Of a stretch of DNA of 64,000 bases, positions 18,616 through 28,237 are shown piece by piece. Both the position numbers and the translations under genes were made by a program. The notes below the pieces were generated by a model. That model was not told the origin of the DNA. It searched no databases and saw only the letters and a program-made list of their open reading frames with translations. The DNA lies in NCBI RefSeq assembly GCF_900115045.1, contig NZ_FOVC01000002.1, positions 124,001-188,000 on the forward strand, given 5' to 3'. The number at the start of each line of letters is the position of its first letter. Positions within the stretch are counted from its first letter, which is position 1. The DNA comes from Izhakiella capsodis. GTDB taxonomy: Bacteria; Pseudomonadota; Gammaproteobacteria; Enterobacterales; Enterobacteriaceae.

Positions 18616-19401
18616 ATGACACAGTCCCGCATGCCCGCACTGTTTATCGGACATGGCAACCCGATGAACGTGCTTGAAGAAAACACCTTTACTCAGTCCT
18701 GGCGTCAGCTGGGCGATACACTGCCCCGGCCTAAGGCGATACTGGCCGTTTCGGCTCACTGGTATACGCGCAGCACAGCGGTAACTGCAATGGAGCAACC
18801 GCGTACTATTCACGATTTCGGTGGTTTTCCTCAGGCGCTATTTGATACCTACTATCGCGCTCCCGGCTCGCCTGCACTGGCAAAACAGGTCGCGGCGCTA
18901 CTGGCACCGTTGCCGGTGACATTGGATCAGGAATGGGGATTCGATCACGGATCATGGGGCGTGTTGATTAAGATGTATCCGCATGCGGATATCCCGGTGG
19001 TTCAGATCAGTGTCGACGCAACTAAACCACCGCTCTGGCACTATGAACTGGGAAAAAAGTTGTCAGCGCTGCGCGATCAGGGGGTTATGATCGTCGCCAG
19101 TGGTAACGTGGTGCATAATCTGCGGATGCTTCAATGGCAGGGTGATAATCAGGCCTGGCCCTGGGCTCTGTCATTTAATCAGTTTGTTCGTGATAACCTA
19201 AACTGGCAGGGAGTGGCTGATCAGCACCCGCTGGTTAACTTTATGCAGCATGAGTGGGCTGCGCTGGCAAATCCGACGCCGGAACACTTTCTCCCGTTGC
19301 TTTATGTGCTGGGTTGCCGTCAGCCTGATGAGTCCGTTACGGTGCTGGTCGATGGCAATGTTATGGCCGCGTTAAGCATGCTTTCGGTACAGGTTGGCTA
19401 A
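18616..19401 (+). CDS. ygiD: 4,5-DOPA dioxygenase extradiol YgiD
   Basis: Class III ring-cleavage (LigB-like) dioxygenase. The E. coli enzyme cleaves DOPA at the 4,5 position. It has 261 residues. The metal-site histidines are visible in FIGHGNPM (about residue 13), SAHWYT (about 48), VVHNL (about 169) and QHEWAAL (about 214). AGGGGGAAATC precedes the ATG. In E. coli zupT separates it from ribB, and zupT is absent here. The physiological substrate is uncertain. Confidence 0.93.
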   Translation: MTQSRMPALFIGHGNPMNVLEENTFTQSWRQLGDTLPRPKAILAVSAHWYTRSTAVTAMEQPRTIHDFGGFPQALFDTYYRAPGSPALAKQVAALLAPLPVTLDQEWGFDHGSWGVLIKMYPHADIPVVQISVDATKPPLWHYELGKKLSALRDQGVMIVASGNVVHNLRMLQWQGDNQAWPWALSFNQFVRDNLNWQGVADQHPLVNFMQHEWAALANPTPEHFLPLLYVLGCRQPDESVTVLVDGNVMAALSMLSVQVG

Positions 19402-19420
19402 TGATAATTAATATCGCATT

Positions 19421-19450
19421 CGTAGCCGGTGAGGTTACGTACCGGCTACG
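19421..19450. terminator. hairpin between convergent ygiD and ygiC
   Basis: A 10-bp perfect inverted repeat (CGTAGCCGGT / ACCGGCTACG) with a 10-base loop lies 20 bases after ygiD. It has no good T-run on either strand, so it is a candidate bidirectional terminator or an RNA-stabilising stem. Confidence 0.4.
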
Positions 19451-19537
19451 GTATGTTTGTTGTGTTGGCGGGCGTCTTTTCGCCTTTGCAGCAAATAGCC
19501 AGGGCATTCTGAATGGCTTTACCGCGCGTGCCTGGAT

Positions 19538-20698
19538 TTATTCAACAAAGGTATGCGGATAAAAAAGTGAGAGATCCTGGGTGATAAGCTGTTTATCTTC
19601 ACGCAGACCAATACCTGCTGGCTGGTCGTTAATCAGCCAGCTACCGATTAGCGTATAGCGGTCGCCAAACTTTGGTAACGGATGGAACTGTTGTACGATC
19701 ATGCCCTCTTCACCGTAAGGGCCATCAACACGGGCGATTTCATTGCCGTTTTCCACAATGCGAATGTTGGCACCTTCCCTGGAAAATAGCGGCTTCACCA
19801 CGTATTTATCCAGCGCCGGCGGGTTATCGTCGGCAAAGAAGGCAGGCAGCAGGTTAGGGTGGTTTGGGAACATCTGCCACAGCATCGGCAGCAGTGCTTT
19901 ATTGGATATGATGCTTTTCCAGCCTGGTTCCAGCCAGCGCACGCCGGCGTCTGCAAGCTTGGTAGAAAAGATCTCACGTAGCATGAATTCCCACGGATAA
20001 AGCTTAAACAGATTGCTGATTACCCGGTCGTCAACATCGGTGAATTGTCCCTTCTCGCCGAGGCCAATTTGATCCATATACAAAAAAGCACTTTCCAGGC
20101 TAGCTTCGCTGGCACAGTCCTGTAAATATTGCACAGTACCGCGATCTTCCTCGGAATCCTGGGAGCAGGAAAAATGCAGAAAATTGAAACCATGCTGCTG
20201 CTTTAGCTCTGCAAAACGGTCAATGAGCTTTTCCTGCAAGCTATTAAACTGATCGCTGTCTTGTGGCAGGTTGCCCGCTTTAAGCTGATCTTCCAGCCAG
20301 ATCCATTGGAAAAATGCCGCTTCATACAATGAGGTCGGTGTATCCGCATTGTTTTCCAATAATTTGGCATCGCCCGTACCGTCCCACGCCAGATCGAGGC
20401 GTGAATAAAGCGAGGGCTGATCGCTACGCCATGAGTCGCGTACGAAGTCCCAAGTATGCCTGGGAATGCCAAATCGTGTCAGCAGCGCTTCGCTTTTCAC
20501 GACTTTATCTACTACCTGCAAACACATCTGATGCAGCTCGCTGGTAACTGACTCCAGCGTTTCAATCTGCGCGAGGGTGAACTGATAATAGGCATCTTCA
20601 CACCAATATGGCTCACCGTGCATAGTATGAAAGCGAAAGCCATATTCACTCGCGCGCTCACGCCAGTCAGGACGTTCACTGATGCTGAGACGTTTCAT
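19538..20698 (-). CDS. ygiC: glutathionylspermidine synthase family protein YgiC
   Basis: ATP-grasp protein related to the synthetase half of Gsp. It has 386 residues, equal to E. coli YgiC. Family blocks include HTWDFVRDSWR, AWDGTGDAKLLENNADTPTS, the late KPLFSREGANIR and GSWLINDQPAGIGLRED. Isolated YgiC-type proteins are predicted ligases of unproven substrate. It sits three bases downstream of ygiB and forms a tolC-ygiB-ygiC transcription unit. Confidence 0.95.
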   Translation of the reverse strand: MKRLSISERPDWRERASEYGFRFHTMHGEPYWCEDAYYQFTLAQIETLESVTSELHQMCLQVVDKVVKSEALLTRFGIPRHTWDFVRDSWRSDQPSLYSRLDLAWDGTGDAKLLENNADTPTSLYEAAFFQWIWLEDQLKAGNLPQDSDQFNSLQEKLIDRFAELKQQHGFNFLHFSCSQDSEEDRGTVQYLQDCASEASLESAFLYMDQIGLGEKGQFTDVDDRVISNLFKLYPWEFMLREIFSTKLADAGVRWLEPGWKSIISNKALLPMLWQMFPNHPNLLPAFFADDNPPALDKYVVKPLFSREGANIRIVENGNEIARVDGPYGEEGMIVQQFHPLPKFGDRYTLIGSWLINDQPAGIGLREDKQLITQDLSLFYPHTFVE

Positions 20699-20701
20699 GG
20701 C

Positions 20702-21331
20702 CTAGCCTCCAAAACTGCGGCCTGCCGTAGCGCTACTGCGGCTCATGGTTGTCTGTTTGGCTACCGTTTCGCCAAACCCGCCGCGAGTGACCGTGGTGGT
20801 GGTTGCTGGCTTCGGCGCCAGTGCTGATTTAGGCACGCTGATGTTACGGCCTGACGTTGCGCTACCATAGTTGCGGCCGGAAGCGTCAACAAATTTACCA
20901 TTGGCCGGGCTGGCCGGATTACGTGAGGTGAACAAAGGCTGCTGTGCAAATCCACCTCCCATCATGCGGCCCATCATATACCCCGCCATCAGCGGCATCC
21001 AGAAACTGCCGCCGCCAGCGCTGGCCTGAGCGGTTTGCTGGCATTGGCCTTCGCCGAACTCGGCGATGCACTCTTCGCGCGTGGCGTATTTAGGCGCAGT
21101 TTTTTCAGCCTCTTTTAGCGCATTGTCATGAGAGATTTTACACTGTTCACTTTGTCCAGGATTGGCTTTAGTGCAGTCATCGACATTCTGGTACATTGAG
21201 ACGGTTTGGTCCGACTGCTCGCAGCCTGCCAGCATAAAGACGGCTGAAACCGCCAGCGCTACCGGCGTCAAATGCCTGGCACGCCAGTTTTTACGAAAAG
21301 CGGCATGATTTATTGCCTTTGTCCGTTTCAT
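20702..21331 (-). CDS. ygiB: DUF1190 family lipoprotein-like protein YgiB
   Basis: 209 residues starting MKRTKAINHAAFRKNW. It carries a late hydrophobic segment ending in a lipobox-like LAGC at about residues 33-36. A glycine/methionine-rich patch (MAGYMMGRMMGGGF) follows, then a repetitive Ser/Thr/Pro-rich tail (KPATTTTVTRGGFGETVAKQ). Two adjacent ATGs occur (21334 and 21331). The second is eight bases from AAGGA and fits E. coli. Function is unknown; it is co-transcribed with tolC in related bacteria. Confidence 0.92.
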   Translation of the reverse strand: MKRTKAINHAAFRKNWRARHLTPVALAVSAVFMLAGCEQSDQTVSMYQNVDDCTKANPGQSEQCKISHDNALKEAEKTAPKYATREECIAEFGEGQCQQTAQASAGGGSFWMPLMAGYMMGRMMGGGFAQQPLFTSRNPASPANGKFVDASGRNYGSATSGRNISVPKSALAPKPATTTTVTRGGFGETVAKQTTMSRSSATAGRSFGG

Positions 21332-21574
21332 CATTATTTTCCTTATACCCAAAGGATCATCAGAATAGGAGATATGCGGTGACAATTGAAGCCGTGGCGT
21401 GTGGTGGGGGACGATCTTTACGTTGCTATACGAATGACTTTATCTTATGTGCTCTGAACGTCGTAACTGCTGGCTTCGACCGACCCGGTCACATACTGGC
21501 CGGGCTGGCCGTAAGGAGATGCCTGAACACCGGTCTCACATACCGTTTAAAACAGAGCGGCGTCATAACGTGGG

Positions 21575-23065
21575 TTAGTTCTGGAACGGATTGCCGTGTT
21601 GACGGATATTATCGGCAAAATTGTCGCTGGGGTTACGCACAGACGTAGATGAGGAAACCCGTGTCAAAGTCGGCCTATCATCGGCTTTAAGTGTCTGTTG
21701 CTGATTTTCAGGTGCGACGATATCTGGCGATGTAGAGACATCTTTGCCTAGCATGCTGTTGAGTTGCATCAAATCCTGCTCATTTAGCGTCCCCTCGGCC
21801 TGCTTAATATCCAGCAGGCTTATCAGGTAGTCGTAGCGGGCGTTGGAAAGCTGCTGCTTAGCGTTATATAGCGTCGTTGTCGCGTCCAGTACGTCAACGA
21901 TGGTGCGGGTACCAACCTGATAACCCGCTTCCATAGCATCCAATGAACTTTGCGCAGAGATCACGGCTTGTTTATAAGCATTAATGCTGCTGATTGCTGC
22001 ATTAACGTTGTTAAACGAAGAGCGAACGGTTTGGACCGCCTCGCGGTGAGCACTGTCCATTAGCTCGCTGGCGCTGACGAATGCGTACTGTGCCTGCTTA
22101 ACCTGAGAAGAGGTTGAACCACCGCTAAATAATGGCATCGAGAAGCTGAGCCCGACCTGATTTGCTCCGACGATGTTGTCAGTTCTCGCCGCTGTCTGGT
22201 TAGCATCACGTCCACCATATCGGTTGTTTGTTAAGCCAGTTGAGGCGGTCAGATTAAGCGTCGGCATGTAACCGGTTTCTGCCGAGCGAATCTGCTCGCG
22301 AGCCAGTCCCTGAGACAGCCGAGCGGAAAGCAGGTTGAGATTACGGCTCTCAGCCTCTTTCAGCAGACTTGCGACTGGCTGCGGCTTCAATGTCTTGAAG
22401 TGCGCGATATTCAGTGCCGCTAGCGACGGGTAAAAAGAACCGGTGATCTGACGCAATTGCTCCAGCGCATTATCCAGGTTATTGCGGGCGGTAACTTCAC
22501 TTGCCAGCACGCTGTCATACTGCGCACGAGCATTCTGCACGTCGGTAATAGCGACCAGGCCAACGTTAAAACGTTGGGTGGTTTGATCTAACTGGCGATA
22601 GATAGATTGCTTTTGCGCTTCAGTATAAGAGAGAGAATCAATGGCGCGCAGTACGTTAAAATAAGCTGTAGCGGTGTTTAGCAGCAGATTTTGTTGGGCA
22701 GTCTGATACACCACGTCCTGAATACCCGCTGTCTTTTCTTGCAGGGTCAGGGCGCGCCATCTACTCATATCGAAAATAGTTTGTGTTAGCTGTAACGATC
22801 CGCTGGTGGTATTAGAACGAATACCGCTGTTATCACGGTAGCCGCTGTTGTAGGTATAATCGGCACCCAGACCCAGCTGTGGCAACAGGGAGCTGCGGGC
22901 TTCGTTAATTTTCTCAAATGCCGCATCACGATTTGCTGCTGCTGAGCGCAGGTCAGGGTTAGTCAGCAGGGCTTGTTTATAAACTTGCAATAAATCCTCA
23001 GCCTGACTATTGATACTGAAGGCCCCGAGACTCAGCCCAATAATAACAGAGAGCAGTTTCTTCAT
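21575..23065 (-). CDS. tolC: outer membrane efflux channel TolC
   Basis: Trimeric outer-membrane tunnel for AcrAB-type efflux pumps and type I secretion. It has 496 residues (493 in E. coli precursor). A signal peptide (MKKLLSVIIGLSLGAFSINSQA) is followed by two homologous OEP repeats. The second carries the typical AMEAGYQVGTRTIVDVLDAT segment. The first of two in-frame ATGs directly touches AAGGA, so the second (23065) is the better start. It leads tolC-ygiB-ygiC and is divergent from nudF. Confidence 0.98.
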   Translation of the reverse strand: MKKLLSVIIGLSLGAFSINSQAEDLLQVYKQALLTNPDLRSAAANRDAAFEKINEARSSLLPQLGLGADYTYNSGYRDNSGIRSNTTSGSLQLTQTIFDMSRWRALTLQEKTAGIQDVVYQTAQQNLLLNTATAYFNVLRAIDSLSYTEAQKQSIYRQLDQTTQRFNVGLVAITDVQNARAQYDSVLASEVTARNNLDNALEQLRQITGSFYPSLAALNIAHFKTLKPQPVASLLKEAESRNLNLLSARLSQGLAREQIRSAETGYMPTLNLTASTGLTNNRYGGRDANQTAARTDNIVGANQVGLSFSMPLFSGGSTSSQVKQAQYAFVSASELMDSAHREAVQTVRSSFNNVNAAISSINAYKQAVISAQSSLDAMEAGYQVGTRTIVDVLDATTTLYNAKQQLSNARYDYLISLLDIKQAEGTLNEQDLMQLNSMLGKDVSTSPDIVAPENQQQTLKADDRPTLTRVSSSTSVRNPSDNFADNIRQHGNPFQN

Positions 23066-23265
23066 TTGCATTCCTTGTTGTGCAGCAAAATTGCTAGATT
23101 AGCGCTGACGCGAACGAAAAATTAGCGCCGATTCTAACAGAGACTTTCATCAAGGCAAGTTGGCTGAAAGTGCCATTTGGCCTTAATTTACGCAATTTAA
23201 CGGCAAATAACTACTTGCAGATCGCCCAGTCAGGCACCGCCGCTAACTGACAGAGAAACTTTCAT

Positions 23266-23901
23266 ATGAGTCCACCAGATGAATTACCGGTAACATTCAA
23301 CAAAAACGATGTGGAAATTATCGCGCGGGAAACCCTGTACCAGGGTTTTTTCTCGCTGGTTCGCTATCGATTTCGTCACCGTCGTTTTGATGGTGAGATG
23401 AGCGCAGAAGTCAGCCGTGAAATATTTGAGCGAGGCCATGCGGCGGTGCTACTGCCATACGATCCGATAAGCGACCAGGTTGTTTTAATAGAGCAAATCC
23501 GGATTGCATCTTTTGACAGCAGCCCTTCGCCCTGGCTGTTAGAATTAGTCGCCGGTATTATTGAGGAAGGTGAAAGTGCTGAGGATGTTGTCCGGCGTGA
23601 GGCGCAGGAGGAAGCGGGCTTAACGCCGCGGCGGATTGAGCCGGTGCTAAGCTATCTGGCCAGTCCTGGAGGTACCAGCGAACGTCTCGCAATTATGGTT
23701 GGAGAAGTGGATGCCCGCGTGGCGCAGGGTAATCACGGTCTGGAGGAAGAGAACGAGGATACGCTTGTCCATGTGGTTAACCGTGAACAGGCTTACAGTT
23801 GGGTAGAAGAGGGGATTATTGATAACGCGGCCACTGTCATTGCTTTGCAATGGTTGCAGCTCAATCATAAGAAATTACGTAAAGAGTGGGATACTGAATG
23901 A
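23266..23901 (+). CDS. nudF: ADP-ribose pyrophosphatase
   Basis: Nudix hydrolase that converts ADP-ribose to AMP and ribose 5-phosphate. It has 211 residues. The Nudix box is complete: GIIEEGESAEDVVRREAQEE followed by AG (about residues 97-118). The ADPRase-specific proline/Gly loop LASPGGTSER lies downstream. It overlaps yqiB by four bases, opening the nudF-yqiB-cpdA-yqiA-parE row found in E. coli. Confidence 0.97.
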   Translation: MSPPDELPVTFNKNDVEIIARETLYQGFFSLVRYRFRHRRFDGEMSAEVSREIFERGHAAVLLPYDPISDQVVLIEQIRIASFDSSPSPWLLELVAGIIEEGESAEDVVRREAQEEAGLTPRRIEPVLSYLASPGGTSERLAIMVGEVDARVAQGNHGLEEENEDTLVHVVNREQAYSWVEEGIIDNAATVIALQWLQLNHKKLRKEWDTE

Positions 23902-24323
23902 ACAAGCGCTATACCCCTGACTTTCCAGAAATGATGCGACTGTGCGAAACCAACTTTGCCCAGTTACGTCGGTTACTGCCCCGTGAAGAGCAGGTGGGAG
24001 CGGTGATTGATTATCAGGTCAATGGCACCAGCTTCCGGCTGACGATTCAGGAGGCTACGCGCTATACTACCCTGGTTGAGATTCGTCAGATTGCGCCGGT
24101 TGTCAGCTACTGGAGTCTGCCATCCATGTCTGTTCGTCTTTATCACGATGCGATGGTTGCAGAAGTGTGTTCGACGCAGCAGATCTATCGCTTCAAAGCG
24201 CGCTATGATTATCCGAATAAAAAAATGCACCACCGTGACGAAAAACATCAGATAAACCAATTTCTCGGCGATTGGTTACGCCATTGCCTGACCCACGGTG
24301 CGATGGTGGCGCCGGTTTTCTGA
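23898..24323 (+). CDS. yqiB: DUF1249 protein YqiB
   Basis: 141-residue cytoplasmic protein matching E. coli YqiB, with CETNFAQLRRLLP near the start and RYDYPNKKMHHRDEKHQINQ late. No catalytic motif is recognised and its function is unknown. Its ATG overlaps the nudF stop (ATGA), so it is translationally coupled. Confidence 0.93.
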   Translation: MNKRYTPDFPEMMRLCETNFAQLRRLLPREEQVGAVIDYQVNGTSFRLTIQEATRYTTLVEIRQIAPVVSYWSLPSMSVRLYHDAMVAEVCSTQQIYRFKARYDYPNKKMHHRDEKHQINQFLGDWLRHCLTHGAMVAPVF

Positions 24324-24368
24324 TAACGCTAATCCGATGTTGAGATGGCGTGAACCTGAGGATTTTGA

Positions 24369-25196
24369 TTGGATAGCCTGCTGAAACTTTCGATGGCAAG
24401 TGGGGCCTCTGTCAGGATTTTACAACTAACAGATACTCATCTTTTTGCTGGTAAACATGAAACGCTGCTTGGCGTTAATACCTGGGCTAGTTATAAAGCG
24501 GTGCTGGATGCTATCGACCTTCAGTCAACGCATTATGATCTGATTATCGCTACCGGCGATTTAGCACAAGATCACAGTATCGAAGCTTACCAGCATTTTG
24601 TTGAAGGTATACAACGGCTGCCAGCACCCTGCGTGTGGCTGCCGGGTAATCATGATTTTCAGCCCGCAATGCACGCGACGCTTGCGGCAGCAAAAATTGA
24701 ACAAGCTAAGCAGGTACTGCTGGGGAATAGCTGGCAGCTGGTACTGCTGGATAGTCAGGTATCCGGTGTACCTTACGGTGAGCTGAGCGACTATCAACTC
24801 GACTGGCTTGAAAAGGCGCTAGCGCGCTATCCGCAGCGTCATACGCTGGTTCTATTGCATCATCACCCTATGCCGTCGGGTTGTACCTGGCTCGATCAAC
24901 ACAGCCTACGTAACGCGCCTATGCTGGATGATGTGTTGAGACACTTTCCACTCGCTAAAACGTTAGTTTGCGGGCATATCCACCAGGCGCTCGATCTGGA
25001 CTGGAACGGGCGACGCGTGTTGGCCACGCCCTCCACCTGTGTGCAGTTCAAACCGCATTGCACCCGTTTTACAATTGATAAAGAACCTCCGGGCTGGCGG
25101 TGGCTTGATCTCTATGCTGATGGCCGTGTCGAAACGGTTATTGAACGCCTGACGATCAGTGCTTTCACCCCCGACCTCGACTCAGAAGGCTACTGA
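24369..25196 (+). CDS. cpdA: 3',5'-cyclic-AMP phosphodiesterase
   Basis: Hydrolyses cAMP, tuning CRP-dependent regulation. It is a 275-residue calcineurin-like metallophosphoesterase with all metal-ligand motifs: TDTHLF (about residue 18), ATGDLAQD (about 60), LPGNHDFQ, LLHHHP and CGHIHQ. The start is TTG at 24369 after GAGGATTT. The frame gives MDSLLKL, aligning with the MESLL start of the E. coli protein. Confidence 0.97.
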   Translation: MDSLLKLSMASGASVRILQLTDTHLFAGKHETLLGVNTWASYKAVLDAIDLQSTHYDLIIATGDLAQDHSIEAYQHFVEGIQRLPAPCVWLPGNHDFQPAMHATLAAAKIEQAKQVLLGNSWQLVLLDSQVSGVPYGELSDYQLDWLEKALARYPQRHTLVLLHHHPMPSGCTWLDQHSLRNAPMLDDVLRHFPLAKTLVCGHIHQALDLDWNGRRVLATPSTCVQFKPHCTRFTIDKEPPGWRWLDLYADGRVETVIERLTISAFTPDLDSEGY

Positions 25197-25201
25197 TCGC
25201 T

Positions 25202-25783
25202 ATGTCAACGCTGCTGTATCTGCATGGTTTTAACAGTTCGCCTGCCTCAGTAAAAGCGACTCTGCTCAGTGACTGGCTGATGGCGCGGCGTCCTGACATT
25301 ACTTTGGTGGTCCCCCAGTTACCGTCTTTTCCTGCCGAAGCTGCGCAGATGCTGGAGGAACTGGTCATGGCCCGTACGGGGGAAAAGTTAGCGGTGATGG
25401 GTTCTTCGCTTGGTGGCTACTACGCTACCTGGTTGTCGCAATGTTTCACCCTGCCTGCCGTGGTGGTTAATCCGGCTGTGCGTCCCTTTGAACTGTTGCT
25501 GGATTATCTCGGCGATAACGAGAATCCGTACACCGGTGAGCAATATGTGTTAGAGTCTCGCCACATTTATGAGCTGAAAGTGATGCAGATTGACCCGCTG
25601 GAGTCGCCGGATTTAATCTGGCTGATGCAACAAACCGGCGATGAAGTCCTTGACTATCGCCAGGCGCTGGAATATTACCAGGCCTGTCGTCAATGGGTTG
25701 AGGAAGGCGGCAATCATGCTTTCATCGGTTTTGAGCGCCATTTCCCGGCGATAATGGATTTCCTTGGTTTTAGTTCACACTGA
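25202..25783 (+). CDS. yqiA: esterase YqiA
   Basis: 193-residue alpha/beta hydrolase of the UPF0227 family. The N-terminal YLHGFNSSPAS carries the oxyanion-hole region. The nucleophile elbow is GSSLGG near residue 67. The distal catalytic His lies in EEGGNHAFIGFERH near residue 173. E. coli YqiA has short-chain acyl esterase activity. It begins five bases after cpdA. Confidence 0.95.
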   Translation: MSTLLYLHGFNSSPASVKATLLSDWLMARRPDITLVVPQLPSFPAEAAQMLEELVMARTGEKLAVMGSSLGGYYATWLSQCFTLPAVVVNPAVRPFELLLDYLGDNENPYTGEQYVLESRHIYELKVMQIDPLESPDLIWLMQQTGDEVLDYRQALEYYQACRQWVEEGGNHAFIGFERHFPAIMDFLGFSSH

Positions 25784-25831
25784 AGCCACAAGGGATGGCG
25801 ACTATTTTTTCTCCACTATCAGAAATTGACG

Positions 25832-27727
25832 ATGACTCAATCCAGCTATAACGCTGATTCCATCGAGGTACTCAGCGGCCTTGAACCCGTGCGGCGGCGT
25901 CCGGGAATGTACACTGACACCACGCGCCCCAATCATCTCGGGCAGGAAGTGATTGATAACAGCGTAGATGAAGCGCTGGCCGGCCACGCTCAAAGAGTGG
26001 AGGTGATCCTTCATGCCGATCAGTCGTTGGAAGTGATTGACGACGGACGCGGCATGCCGGTAGATATCCATCCGGAGGAGGGCGTCCCCGCCGTCGAACT
26101 TATTTTCTGCCGCCTGCACGCCGGCGGGAAATTCTCCAATAAAAATTACCAGTTTTCAGGTGGTCTACATGGTGTCGGCATCTCGGTAGTCAATGCGCTA
26201 TCAACGCGAGTGGAAGTGACGGTGCGCCGCAACAGCCAGGTTTATGACATGGCGTTTGAAAATGGTGACAAAGTGCAAGAGTTGACGGTTACGGGGACTG
26301 TCGGTAAACGTAACACGGGTACCCGCGTACAGTTCTGGCCGGACAGTAAATTCTTCGATAGCCCTCGCTTTTCAGTCTCCCGTCTGTCTCATTTACTCAA
26401 AGCGAAGGCGGTGCTCTGCCCTGGCGTTGAAATAGTCTTCAAAGATAATGTTAACAATACCGAGCAACGTTGGTGTTATGAAGATGGCCTGACGGATTAT
26501 CTGAGTGAGGCGGTGAACGGCCTGCCGACGCTGCCAGAAAAACCGTTTGTTGGTAGCTATGCGGCAGAGATTGAGGCCGTTGATTGGGCGCTGCTTTGGC
26601 TTCCTGAAGGCGGTGAGCTGCTGACCGAAAGTTACGTTAACCTGATACCCACCATGCAGGGGGGTACCCATGTTAATGGTCTTCGGCAGGGGCTGCTGGA
26701 TGCAATGCGTGAATTCTGCGAATACCGAAATATTCTGCCGCGCGGCGTCAAGCTATCGGCAGAAGATATCTGGGATCGTTGCGCCTACGTGCTTTCGGTA
26801 AAAATGCAGGATCCGCAGTTCGCCGGCCAGACCAAAGAGCGCTTGTCGTCGCGTCAGTGCGCAGCATTCGTCTCCGGCGTGGTAAAAGACGCTTTCAGCT
26901 TGTGGCTTAATCAGAACGTCCAGCAAGCCGAACAGCTGGCCGAGCTGGCGATTTCCAGCGCCCAGCGCCGCATGCGTGCGGCGAAAAAAGTGGTGCGTAA
27001 AAAATTGACCAGCGGCCCGGCTTTGCCTGGAAAACTGGCTGATTGCACCGCGCAGGATTTGGCAAAAACTGAGCTTTTTCTGGTTGAAGGTGATTCGGCG
27101 GGAGGGTCGGCTAAACAGGCACGTGATCGTGAATTTCAGGCGATTATGCCGCTGAAAGGCAAAATCTTGAATACCTGGGAAGTCTCGTCTGATGAAGTGC
27201 TCGCCTCCCAGGAGGTGCATGATATTTCGGTGGCGATTGGCATCGATCCAGACAGCGAAGATCTCAGCCAGCTGCGCTACGGCAAAATTTGCATTCTTGC
27301 GGATGCCGACTCAGATGGGTTACATATCGCCACGCTGCTGTGTGCGCTATTTGTGAAACATTTCCGCGCTCTGGTACAGCACGGCCACGTCTACGTTGCG
27401 ATGCCCCCACTGTATCGTATAGACCTCGGTAAAGAAGTTTATTACGCCCTCGATGAAGCCGAAAAAGAGGGCATTCTCGACCAGCTGAAGCGTAAAAAAG
27501 GCAAGCCGGGCGTACAGCGTTTTAAAGGCCTCGGTGAGATGAATCCACCGCAGCTGAGGGAAACGACGCTTGATCCTAATACCCGTCGTCTGGTTCAGCT
27601 GGCGATCGACGATGATGATATGGATGAGACCTTGCGGATGATGGATATGCTACTGGCGAAGAAGCGTTCTGAAGACCGACGTAACTGGTTACAGGAGTAT
27701 GGTGATCGGGCGGACCTGGAAGCTTGA
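25832..27727 (+). CDS. parE: DNA topoisomerase IV subunit B
   Basis: ATPase subunit of the chromosome-decatenating topoisomerase IV. It has 631 residues (630 in E. coli). The GHKL ATPase motifs are intact: VIDNSVDEALAGHA, DDGRGMPVDIH and GGLHGVGISVVNAL. The TOPRIM residues lie in VEGDSAGGSAKQARDR and ILADADSDG. The ATG at 25832 was preferred to an in-frame TTG two codons upstream. parC lies 9 kb away, with cad-dtpC inserted between the two. Confidence 0.99.
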   Translation: MTQSSYNADSIEVLSGLEPVRRRPGMYTDTTRPNHLGQEVIDNSVDEALAGHAQRVEVILHADQSLEVIDDGRGMPVDIHPEEGVPAVELIFCRLHAGGKFSNKNYQFSGGLHGVGISVVNALSTRVEVTVRRNSQVYDMAFENGDKVQELTVTGTVGKRNTGTRVQFWPDSKFFDSPRFSVSRLSHLLKAKAVLCPGVEIVFKDNVNNTEQRWCYEDGLTDYLSEAVNGLPTLPEKPFVGSYAAEIEAVDWALLWLPEGGELLTESYVNLIPTMQGGTHVNGLRQGLLDAMREFCEYRNILPRGVKLSAEDIWDRCAYVLSVKMQDPQFAGQTKERLSSRQCAAFVSGVVKDAFSLWLNQNVQQAEQLAELAISSAQRRMRAAKKVVRKKLTSGPALPGKLADCTAQDLAKTELFLVEGDSAGGSAKQARDREFQAIMPLKGKILNTWEVSSDEVLASQEVHDISVAIGIDPDSEDLSQLRYGKICILADADSDGLHIATLLCALFVKHFRALVQHGHVYVAMPPLYRIDLGKEVYYALDEAEKEGILDQLKRKKGKPGVQRFKGLGEMNPPQLRETTLDPNTRRLVQLAIDDDDMDETLRMMDMLLAKKRSEDRRNWLQEYGDRADLEA

Positions 27728-28237
27728 TTTTCAGCGTTGCTCACGCAGGGTAATAACGTTGGGGCCAGATGCCGGAACCACCGAAATTTCCGGCACTGGG
27801 ATTAATCGATTTTTGAAGTATGACTGGTATGTTGATGCGTACGTTTATGATGACATGAATGAGAATGAATTCGTATCATCTCTATGGAACATTGCAATCA
27901 GTGATCTTCCGCTCCAAACGGCTATTTCTTTGCTGGCCGGTTGTCAGCGATCTTAGGTACAGGCCAGCGAACGCCAAAATTATGCGTCACGGAGATTTCG
28001 ACGATTCCAGCCTATAACCCCATAAAGCACGCCCGTGAAGGTCGTCTAAAAGCGTGTTCTATGCGGTTCTGGCGCAGAACCTCATTATATGAAATGCAGA
28101 GAAGCAGGTTTAACTTCTCTGCATTTTTTTACTACGCCGTCAGTTGCACACTCGAAGATAAGCGACTCGACAGCTGCGACGGATGTCAGCGGCAGGGTAG
28201 TCAGCAGTTTGACTCAGTCCGCTACCAACTGAGGCGG
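27728..28237. other. gene-free junction between parE and the cad-dtpC locus
   Basis: No intact gene. On the minus strand, 27955-27729 reads as a peptide-like frame interrupted by one stop (it ends SVVPASGPNVITLREQR then TGA). This suggests a decayed short gene that I do not recognise. The strong terminator at 28092-28130 is the only clear signal. Confidence 0.5.
28092..28130 (+). terminator. rho-independent terminator downstream of parE
   Basis: A long stem (AAATGCAGAGAAG / CTTCTCTGCATTT) with a nine-base loop is followed by seven T residues. It stands about 365 bases past the parE stop and faces the convergent dtpC. Confidence 0.85.
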
